A stretch of 40,008 nt of DNA from Clostridiales bacterium (GTDB lineage: Bacteria; Bacillota; Clostridia; Lachnospirales; Lachnospiraceae), in contig JAMPHY010000025.1 in the NCBI GenBank assembly GCA_023663185.1, positions 1 to 40,008 on the forward strand, read 5' to 3'. Shown in pieces: positions 33,590 to 40,008 of this stretch; position 1 is the first letter of the stretch; every line of letters starts with the position of its first letter. The notes below the pieces were generated by a model. It did no database searches. It was not told the origin of the DNA and saw nothing but the letters and a program-made list of their open reading frames with translations. The position numbers and the translations under genes were made by a program.

Positions 33590-33619
33590 TTGACAGCGCA
33601 TACATTTAAAAGGTATAAT
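33590..33619 (+). promoter_or_regulatory. Consensus promoter of the thioesterase-IorAB block
   Basis: TTGACA (33590-33595) and TATAAT (33614-33619) are both perfect, with an 18-base spacer, 78 bases before the thioesterase start. It marks a new transcription unit. Confidence 0.8.
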
Positions 33620-33697
33620 ATATTGGTATTTTGCATAATGTCAGTATGACTAATCAAAGATAGGGCTTGCAAGTTGGAAAGGAGCATGGATATAAAC

Positions 33698-34144
33698 ATG
33701 CCGACGCTTGAAGAAATCAAAACAAGTTTTGCACATGACCGCTTTGCTGTGGAGACTACCGGAGTAGAGATTGCAGAAGCAGAACCGGGGCATGCTGTAT
33801 GCAAATTAAAGCTGTGTCCGGGGCATTTGAATAAAAACGGTGTTCCTATGGGCGGCGCGTTATTTACTCTGGCGGATTTTGCTTATGCGGTTGCATCTAA
33901 TGCTTATAGCGAGTCAGTCATCGTATCCCAGCAAGCAGACATAGCATTTTTAGCGCCCGCTAAGGGAGAGGTGCTTACGGCTGAAGCTTCATGTATCAGG
34001 GAAGGGCGGCGTATCTGTCTATATGAGGTCAGAATTACAGACGATACCGGAGTTCTGGTAGCATATGTGACAGTCAACGGATATAAGACAACTTCACCAA
34101 AAGAAACTGATAAAGGAAAAAATTCCGGAGCAGTGGAAAGTTAA
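33698..34144 (+). CDS. PaaI-family (hotdog) acyl-CoA thioesterase
   Basis: This is a hotdog-fold thioesterase of 148 residues. LNKNGVPMGGALFTLADFAY is the characteristic PaaI segment (HxG-like loop with Asn and the catalytic Asp), followed by SQQADIAFLAPAKGEVLTA. PaaI enzymes hydrolyse phenylacetyl-CoA and related aryl-CoA esters. ATGs at 33686 and 33698 are possible: AAAGGAG (33678-33684) is one base from the first and 13 from the second. The second matches the usual family start. An intrinsic-terminator-like hairpin overlaps its stop codon. Confidence 0.85.
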   Translation: MPTLEEIKTSFAHDRFAVETTGVEIAEAEPGHAVCKLKLCPGHLNKNGVPMGGALFTLADFAYAVASNAYSESVIVSQQADIAFLAPAKGEVLTAEASCIREGRRICLYEVRITDDTGVLVAYVTVNGYKTTSPKETDKGKNSGAVES

Positions 34145-34162
34145 TCTCCCTGCTCCGTTTTT
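34126..34162 (+). terminator. Intrinsic terminator after the thioesterase
   Basis: CGGAGCAG (34126-34133) pairs perfectly with CTGCTCCG (34150-34157) around a 16-base loop, followed by TTTTT. The left arm codes for the last residues of the thioesterase. It could end that transcript or allow partial read-through into the CoA ligase gene 38 bases later. Confidence 0.7.
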
Positions 34163-34199
34163 AAAATAGCTGCTTGAGGCGGCGGAATGAGAGGAAAAT

Positions 34200-35837
34200 A
34201 TGGTTATTACGGATTTTTTGGAGAGAAATGCCAGACTGTACGGTTCGGAGACTGCGCTGGTAGAAATCAACCCTTCCGAAGAAAGAGACAGGGCGGTAAC
34301 ATGGAGGGATTTCAGTCTGATTGAAGGACCTAACGCTAGCGCACCATACAGAAGGGAGCTTAGCTGGGCGGATTTTGACAGGCGCGCCAACCGCTTTGCT
34401 AATCTGCTTCTTAGCAGGGAATTGGAGAAGGGTACGAAGGTCGGTATTCTGCTGATGAATTGTCTTGAATGGCTGCCGATTTATTTCGGAGTGTTGAAAG
34501 CAGGGTGTATCGCCGTGCCGATGAACTTCCGTTATTCTTCCGATGAGATTAAATATTGTTTGGAGCTTGCAGATGTAGAAGTGCTTGTATTCGGCGTTGA
34601 ATTTGTCGAGCGTATAGATGCGATTGCAGACAGTATATCTGGCGTGCGGTTTAAGTTTTTCGTCGGAGCGGATAAGCCGAAATATACGGAGGATTTACTT
34701 AAGTTGGTAAATTTCTGCTCATCAAGCGCACCGCCGGTAGCTTTGATGGAAGAAGATTACGCCGCGATTTATTTTTCTTCGGGAACGACGGGTTTCCCTA
34801 AGGCAATCTTACATAATCACCGTGCGCTTGTTTCTTCCTGCGAGACAGAGCAGACGCACCACGGACAGACAAGAGAAGACGTATTCTTGTGTATTCCGCC
34901 GCTTTATCATACGGGCGCTAAAATGCACTGGTTCGGAAGTCTTATTTCCGGCAGTAAGGCGGTGTTGTTAAGGGGCGTTAAACCGGAGTGGATACTGCGG
35001 GCGGTTACGGAAGAAAAGTGTACTATCGTCTGGCTGTTGGTTCCGTGGGCGCAGGATATGTTAGACGCTATCGATAGCGGAAGGATTAATTTGGACGATT
35101 ATCTGTTAGAACAATGGAGATTAATGCACATCGGGGCTCAGCCGGTTCCGCCGAGTCTGATTCGTCGATGGAAAAAATATTTCCCACATCATAAATATGA
35201 TACAAATTATGGTCTTTCAGAATCCACGGGACCGGGCTGCGTGCATTTGGGCGTAGACAATATACATAAAGTGGGCGCTATCGGCGTGCCGGGCTATCAT
35301 TGGAAAACGCGCATAGTGGACGAGCAGGGCGTGGACGTTAAACAGGGCGAAGTAGGCGAGCTGCTTGTTCAAGGTCCCGGCGTTATGTTGTGTTATTATA
35401 AGAATCCGGAGGCTACAGCGGAGACGATAAAGGACGGCTGGCTTTTTACCGGAGATATGGCGCGAATGGACGAGGACGGTTTTATTTATCTGGTAGACAG
35501 GAAAAAAGACGTAATTATTTCCGGCGGGGAAAATCTTTATCCGGTGCAGATTGAGGACTTTATCAGAGGGTTTGATAAGATTAAAGATGTAGCGGTTATC
35601 GGACTGCCGGATAACAGGCTGGGCGAAATCGCCGCGGCGATAATTGAAATCAAAGAAGGCATGTCATGTACGCAGGAGGAAGTAGAGCAGTTTTGCAGCG
35701 AACTTCCGCGCTATAAACGTCCGAGAAAGATTATATTTGACACTATTCCGCGCAACCCTACCGGCAAGATAGAAAAGCCGGTATTGCGTGAAAAATACTG
35801 TCATGGTCGTCTTGTGGAAAGCCAGACGACTCACTAA
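34200..35837 (+). CDS. AMP-forming acyl-CoA synthetase/ligase
   Basis: This enzyme activates a carboxylic acid to its CoA thioester through an acyl-AMP. It has 545 residues. The phosphate loop is YFSSGTTGFPKAILHNH, the A5 motif NYGLSESTGPG, the A7 motif WLFTGDMARMDEDGFIYLVD, the hinge DRKKDVIISGGENLYPVQ, and the catalytic Lys in NPTGKIEKPVL. GAGAGGAAAAT precedes the ATG. Its neighbours (thioesterase, symporter, IorAB) suggest an aryl-acetate or similar acid as substrate. Short- or medium-chain fatty acids remain possible. Confidence 0.9.
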   Translation: MVITDFLERNARLYGSETALVEINPSEERDRAVTWRDFSLIEGPNASAPYRRELSWADFDRRANRFANLLLSRELEKGTKVGILLMNCLEWLPIYFGVLKAGCIAVPMNFRYSSDEIKYCLELADVEVLVFGVEFVERIDAIADSISGVRFKFFVGADKPKYTEDLLKLVNFCSSSAPPVALMEEDYAAIYFSSGTTGFPKAILHNHRALVSSCETEQTHHGQTREDVFLCIPPLYHTGAKMHWFGSLISGSKAVLLRGVKPEWILRAVTEEKCTIVWLLVPWAQDMLDAIDSGRINLDDYLLEQWRLMHIGAQPVPPSLIRRWKKYFPHHKYDTNYGLSESTGPGCVHLGVDNIHKVGAIGVPGYHWKTRIVDEQGVDVKQGEVGELLVQGPGVMLCYYKNPEATAETIKDGWLFTGDMARMDEDGFIYLVDRKKDVIISGGENLYPVQIEDFIRGFDKIKDVAVIGLPDNRLGEIAAAIIEIKEGMSCTQEEVEQFCSELPRYKRPRKIIFDTIPRNPTGKIEKPVLREKYCHGRLVESQTTH

Positions 35838-35893
35838 ACGCTTATGTTTCGCACGACGTCACCAATAAATTTTGAGATAGGAGAAAATAGATT

Positions 35894-37456
35894 ATGGGAG
35901 ACCTTATTATAAAAATTGTAATGCTTGTGGTATTTTTCGGCGTGATGGTAGGCATAGGATTATACTGCCGCCGCCATACCACAGATGTGAACGGATTTGT
36001 ATTAGGCGGACGTTCTGTAGGTCCGTGGCTTACGGCATTTGCCTATGGCACAAGTTATTTTTCCGCGGTTGTATTCGTAGGATACGCAGGACAGTTCGGC
36101 TGGAAATATGGTATCGCGGCGACTTGGGCGGGACTTGGCAACGCCTTCTTAGGCTCGCTTCTTGCATGGGTAGTGCTTGGTAGGAGGACCCGTATCATGA
36201 CGCAGCATTTGGACAGCGCAACCATGCCGGAATTTTTCGGCAAACGCTTCAGCAGCCGTAGTCTGAAATTATCGGCGTCCGTGATTATTTTTATCTTTCT
36301 TATCCCTTATACCGCGAGTCTCTATAACGGACTGAGCAGGCTGTTCGGTATGGCGTTTGATATCGACTATTCGCTGTGCGTTATAGTCATGGCTGTGCTG
36401 ACGGGAATCTATGTTATTGCCGGCGGTTATATGGCTACGGCGATTAACGATTTTATACAGGGTATTATTATGATAGTCGGCATTATCGCAGTTATCGCAG
36501 CGGTGTTAAAAAGTCAGGGTGGGCTTATAGCGGCGCTTGATGGACTTTCACGTGTAAGCGATCCCTTAGTTTCCGATTCGCCGGGTGTGTTCAATTCATT
36601 TTTAGGTCCTGATCCTGTGGGGCTTTTGGGCGTGGTACTGCTTACCAGTCTCGGTACATGGGGACTGCCGCAGATGGTTCAGAAGTTCTATGCGATAAAA
36701 AGCGAATCGGCAATCAGCAAGGGTACAGTTATTTCTACGATTTTTGCAGTTATAGTTTCCGGCGGCTGTTATTTCTTAGGCGGTTTCGGAAGATTATTTT
36801 CAGATAAGATGGACGTAGTAAACGGAGTGCCGGCTGGCGGTTATGACGCGGTAATTCCTACCATGCTTTCAGGGCTGCCGGTTATTCTGATTGCGCTGGT
36901 AGTGATTTTGGTGTTGTCCGCTTCCATGTCAACCCTTTCATCTTTGGTGCTTGCCTCAAGCTCTACACTGACTTTGGATTTTATTAAGGATATTTTTATA
37001 AAAGATATGGACGAGAAGAGACAGGTTCGTTTTATGCGCGCTCTGGTTGTAGTGTTTATTGCTATCAGCGTAGTATTGGCGCTTATTCAATATCGTTCCA
37101 GCGTTACGTTTATTGCTCAGCTTATGGGCGTGAGCTGGGGGGCGCTCGCAGGCGCGTTTCTTGCCCCCTTTCTTTATGGTCTTTATTGGAAAAGAACTAC
37201 TAAAGTTGCGTGTTGGGTAAGTTTTGTTTTCTCTACGGTGGTAATGCTTTTAAACATCGTAGCGCGAAGCGCATTCCCTACGCTTTTACAGTCGCCCATT
37301 AACGCCGGAGCATTCTGTATGCTGGCGGGACTTGTAATTGTGCCTGTGGTAAGTATGTTTACTAAAGCGCCGGATAAAAAGTATCTGGAGGAGACGTTTG
37401 CATGTTATGAGAAGAAAGTTACCGTACCTGTGAAGGATTCAATCGGGGATATGTGA
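35894..37456 (+). CDS. Sodium:solute symporter (SSS family)
   Basis: This 520-residue membrane protein has about thirteen hydrophobic segments. VNGFVLGGRSVGPWLTAFAY and AYGTSYFSAVVFVGYAGQ form the family's N-terminal signature, and IVIAGGYMATAINDFIQG-like sequence (YVIAGGYMATAINDFIQG) follows. SSS proteins take up sugars, amino acids or carboxylates with Na+. GATAGGAGA precedes the ATG. It lies 56 bases from each neighbour, between the CoA ligase and iorA, so uptake of the ligase's acid substrate is likely. Confidence 0.9.
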   Translation: MGDLIIKIVMLVVFFGVMVGIGLYCRRHTTDVNGFVLGGRSVGPWLTAFAYGTSYFSAVVFVGYAGQFGWKYGIAATWAGLGNAFLGSLLAWVVLGRRTRIMTQHLDSATMPEFFGKRFSSRSLKLSASVIIFIFLIPYTASLYNGLSRLFGMAFDIDYSLCVIVMAVLTGIYVIAGGYMATAINDFIQGIIMIVGIIAVIAAVLKSQGGLIAALDGLSRVSDPLVSDSPGVFNSFLGPDPVGLLGVVLLTSLGTWGLPQMVQKFYAIKSESAISKGTVISTIFAVIVSGGCYFLGGFGRLFSDKMDVVNGVPAGGYDAVIPTMLSGLPVILIALVVILVLSASMSTLSSLVLASSSTLTLDFIKDIFIKDMDEKRQVRFMRALVVVFIAISVVLALIQYRSSVTFIAQLMGVSWGALAGAFLAPFLYGLYWKRTTKVACWVSFVFSTVVMLLNIVARSAFPTLLQSPINAGAFCMLAGLVIVPVVSMFTKAPDKKYLEETFACYEKKVTVPVKDSIGDM

Positions 37457-37511
37457 CAGATTGAAGCGAAGGCATGTAACGGTAATGCTGAAATATTGAG
37501 GAGGAATTACG

Positions 37512-39251
37512 ATGAGAACTTTAATGCTCGGCAACGAAGCGGTTGCAAGAGGATTATATGAGGGCGGGTGTTCATTTGTATCGAGTTATCCCGGAACGCC
37601 CAGCACGGAGATTACAGAGAGTATCGCGAAATATGAAGAGGTCTATGCTGAGTGGGCGCCTAATGAGAAAGTGGCTCTGGAAGCGGCTTTCGGCGCGTCA
37701 TTGGCAGGAAAGAGAAGCTTCTGCGGCATGAAGCATGTAGGGTTGAATGTTTGTGCCGATCCGCTTTTTACCATCTCATATACAGGCGTAAACGCGGGCT
37801 TAATAATAGCGGTGGCGGACGACGCGGGAATGCACAGTTCACAGAACGAGCAGGACTCAAGACATTACGCGATGGCTTCAAAGGTTCCCATGATGGAGCC
37901 AAGCGATTCAGAAGAGGCGCTTGAGTTTACTAAAATCGCCTATGAGCTTTCGGAGAAATTTGACACGCCGGTGCTAATGAAAATGTGTACGCGCGTCAGC
38001 CATTCACAGAGCGTAGTGGAGACGGGCGAGCGCATTATGCCGGAGCAGAAGGAATATAAAAAAGATACGGTAAAATATATCATGATGCCGGGCAACGCCA
38101 TAAAACGCCACCCTATTGTCGAAGAGCGTACACACAAACTTATCGAGTGGGCGGAAACGGCGAAGGTCAATCGCATAGAGTCAGGAGAAAATAATAAAAT
38201 CGGCATTATTACTTCTTCCACCTGTTATCAGTATGTAAAAGAAGCACTGGGAAATACATACCCCGTGCTTAAGCTGGGTATGGTTTGGCCAGTTCCGGAG
38301 AAAAAAATCCGCAGCTTCGCCGCTTCTGTAGAAGAATTAGTGGTAGTAGAGGAGCTTGACGGTTTTCTGGAAAGCAGGTGCAGGGATTTAGGGCTTAAAG
38401 TTAAGGGGAAGGAATTATTCTCACCATTAGGCGAGATTAACCAGAATATCGTCGCAGAAAGACTGGCGGCTCCGATTAAAGAAGGCGTGAAGCTTGACGT
38501 GGCAATTCCGGCAAGACCGCCTGTGATGTGCGCAGGCTGCCCGCACAGGAGTTTGTTCTTTGTCCTTAAAAAGTTAAATCTCACTGTACTTGGCGATATC
38601 GGCTGCTATACTTTGGGGGCGGTGCCTCCGCTTAGCGCTATCGACACTACTATATGTATGGGCGCTTCCGTATCGGGACTGCATGGTTTTAATAAGGCAG
38701 GAGGCGGAGAGGGAGAAGGAAAAACCGTGGCGGTAATAGGCGATTCCACTTTTATTCATTCAGGTATTACAGGGCTTGTCAATATCGCATATAACGAGTC
38801 CAATTCTACTGTAATAATATTGGATAATTCCATCACGGGAATGACCGGACATCAGCAAAATCCTACCACGGGATATAACCTTAAGGGCGATCCTTGTACT
38901 AAGATAGACTTAGAGACTCTATGCCGCGCCGTAGGGATAAGACGGGTAAGGGTAGTAGATCCTTATAATTTGGAAGAATGCGAGACTACTGTAAAAGAAG
39001 AGCTTGCGGCTGCCGAGCCGTCTGTCATCATAGCCCGCAGACCTTGCGCGCTGCTTAAGTATGTGAAACACCCCGGACCTATTACGGTCGATACCGATAA
39101 ATGCGTAGGCTGTAAGGCGTGTATGAAAATAGGCTGTCCGGCGATAAGCGTGCAGGACGGTAAAGTGAAGATAGACACTACACTTTGCGTAGGCTGTAAC
39201 GTATGTAAGCAGTTGTGTAAATTTGGCGCATTAGATGCGAAGGAGGAGTGA
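37512..39251 (+). CDS. iorA: Indolepyruvate:ferredoxin oxidoreductase, alpha subunit
   Basis: IorA with IorB oxidatively decarboxylates aryl-pyruvates to aryl-acetyl-CoA, reducing ferredoxin. It has 579 residues. The pyrimidine-type domain has YPGTPSTEITE and EAAFGASLAGKRSFCGMKH. VMCAGCPHRSLFFVLKK begins the C-terminal part. The TPP domain has VIGDSTFIHSGITGLVNIAY and LDNSITGMTGHQQNP. Two Cys clusters near the end (CVGCKACMKIGCP, CVGCNVCKQLCKFGA) bind [4Fe-4S] centres. GAGGAGGAATT precedes the ATG. Confidence 0.95.
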   Translation: MRTLMLGNEAVARGLYEGGCSFVSSYPGTPSTEITESIAKYEEVYAEWAPNEKVALEAAFGASLAGKRSFCGMKHVGLNVCADPLFTISYTGVNAGLIIAVADDAGMHSSQNEQDSRHYAMASKVPMMEPSDSEEALEFTKIAYELSEKFDTPVLMKMCTRVSHSQSVVETGERIMPEQKEYKKDTVKYIMMPGNAIKRHPIVEERTHKLIEWAETAKVNRIESGENNKIGIITSSTCYQYVKEALGNTYPVLKLGMVWPVPEKKIRSFAASVEELVVVEELDGFLESRCRDLGLKVKGKELFSPLGEINQNIVAERLAAPIKEGVKLDVAIPARPPVMCAGCPHRSLFFVLKKLNLTVLGDIGCYTLGAVPPLSAIDTTICMGASVSGLHGFNKAGGGEGEGKTVAVIGDSTFIHSGITGLVNIAYNESNSTVIILDNSITGMTGHQQNPTTGYNLKGDPCTKIDLETLCRAVGIRRVRVVDPYNLEECETTVKEELAAAEPSVIIARRPCALLKYVKHPGPITVDTDKCVGCKACMKIGCPAISVQDGKVKIDTTLCVGCNVCKQLCKFGALDAKEE

Positions 39252-39253
39252 GC

Positions 39254-39826
39254 ATGGAAACAAAGAGTATGATGATTGTAGGCGTTGGCGGACAGGGAAC
39301 GCTGCTTGCCAGCAAACTCCTCGGACGTATGCTTCTTAGCAAGGGCTTTGACGTGAAGGTAAGCGAGGTTCATGGAATGAGTCAGCGCGGCGGAAGTGTC
39401 GTTACATATGTGCGCTGGGGCGATAAGGTCTATTCTCCCATTATCGATAAAGGGCAGGCGGACTATATCGTATCGTTTGAAATGCTGGAAGCGGCACGTT
39501 ATACGGAGTATTTAAAAGCAGACGGCAAATTAATAACTAATATACAAGAGGTAAATCCCATGCCGGTTATTGCCGGTACTGCAGTATATCCGGAAAATCT
39601 TAGCGGAAAACTTAAAGACGCCGGAGTGGATTTGGACGCGATAGACGCTGTATCACTGGCAAAAGAAGCCGGCTCAACTAAAGCTGTTAATCTGGTGCTT
39701 ATGGGAAGGCTTTCCAAATATTTTGATTTTACTAAGGAAGAATGGCTGGAAGCCATCGGACAGAGCGTACCGCCTAAGTTTGTGGAGATGAACCGCAGGG
39801 CGTTTGAATTAGGAAGAAACGTCTAA
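39254..39826 (+). CDS. iorB: Indolepyruvate:ferredoxin oxidoreductase, beta subunit
   Basis: This 190-residue gamma-type subunit of the 2-oxoacid:ferredoxin oxidoreductase family opens MIVGVGGQGTLLASKLLGRM and carries VSEVHGMSQRGGSVVTYVRW, both diagnostic. The ATG at 39254 follows AGGAGGAG and lies two bases after the iorA stop, so the pair is coupled. A GTG at 39248 is in frame but overlaps iorA. It closes the operon; no terminator is clear in the 128-base gap after it. Confidence 0.94.
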   Translation: METKSMMIVGVGGQGTLLASKLLGRMLLSKGFDVKVSEVHGMSQRGGSVVTYVRWGDKVYSPIIDKGQADYIVSFEMLEAARYTEYLKADGKLITNIQEVNPMPVIAGTAVYPENLSGKLKDAGVDLDAIDAVSLAKEAGSTKAVNLVLMGRLSKYFDFTKEEWLEAIGQSVPPKFVEMNRRAFELGRNV

Positions 39827-39867
39827 ATACATAATAAAAGTAATTAATATAATTGAAATTTTACCCC

Positions 39868-39896
39868 TTGCCAAATCCGCTTGATTGTGGTAATAT
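39868..39896 (+). promoter_or_regulatory. Promoter for the tRNA gene(s)
   Basis: TTGCCA (39868-39873) and TAATAT (39891-39896) are 17 bases apart, about 60 bases before the tRNA. The transcript leader would contain a GGGCAG/CTGCCC hairpin at 39927-39941 with a three-base loop, without a T-run after it. Confidence 0.55.
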
Positions 39897-39954
39897 GTTG
39901 TTCGTTAGGTTACTACTCAGGCGGCAGGGCAGCGGCTGCCCGTAATAAAAATGC

Positions 39955-40008
39955 GGCTCCGTGGTCAAGAGGTTAAGACATCGCCCTTTCACGGCGGTAA
40001 CACGGGTT
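39955..40008 (+). tRNA. tRNA-Glu(UUC), cut by the window end
   Basis: The sequence begins GGCTCCGTGGTCAAGAGG, has an anticodon stem CGCC/GGCG with loop CTTTCAC, giving anticodon TTC (39988-39990), and runs into ACGGGTT of the T arm. This reads glutamate codons. The 3' part lies outside the window; more tRNAs may follow. Confidence 0.95.

Overview
This window looks like a chromosomal segment of a gut-type anaerobic Clostridia, most likely Lachnospiraceae. That is inferred from gene content (anaerobic cobalt-early cobalamin pathway, exported CbiK, ferredoxin-dependent IorAB), AGGAGG-type ribosome binding sites, moderate GC and synteny style. The genus cannot be given from sequence alone.

Region 1 (1-21537) is one long co-directional cobalamin locus. 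The window opens inside the 3' end of a cobalamin riboswitch (B12 box at 1-15) with a terminator hairpin just before the first gene. Then come an exported cobaltochelatase CbiK, a three-gene BtuFCD/FecBCD-type ABC importer whose binding protein carries an extra N-terminal beta-rich region, lower-ligand and nucleotide-loop genes (cbiP, cobT, cobU, cobS, a short cobU paralogue, a CobC-like phosphatase, cbiB, cobD), and corrin-ring genes (cbiC, cbiD, cbiF, cbiG, cbiH, a cbiJ-cbiE-cbiT triple fusion, cbiA), ending with a small Cys-rich protein. CbiL, the adenosyltransferase and the early haem/sirohaem genes are not in the window. Three gaps in this locus carry copies of one family of 150-190 bp nested palindromes, and several gene ends or linkers carry degenerate short tandem repeats.

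Region 2 (21600-26500) is an accessory patch: an alpha/beta hydrolase, an unrecognised 244-residue protein paired with an XRE-type regulator, a RadC-like JAB protein paired with a 57-residue protein, a C-type-lectin-like lipoprotein, and an orphan HicB antitoxin whose consensus promoter has a 19-bp palindrome filling its spacer and whose upstream hicA position holds only a ten-codon remnant.

Region 3 (26500-33571) holds a GntR(YtrA)-ABC transporter operon, a divergent AraC regulator, a MATE exporter and two tandem Gfo/Idh/MocA oxidoreductases.

Region 4 (33590-39826) is a probable operon from a consensus promoter: PaaI-like thioesterase, AMP-forming acyl-CoA ligase, sodium:solute symporter and indolepyruvate:ferredoxin oxidoreductase IorA/IorB. 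Together these could interconvert aryl acids, aryl-acetyl-CoA and aryl-pyruvates. The window ends inside a tRNA-Glu(UUC) gene.
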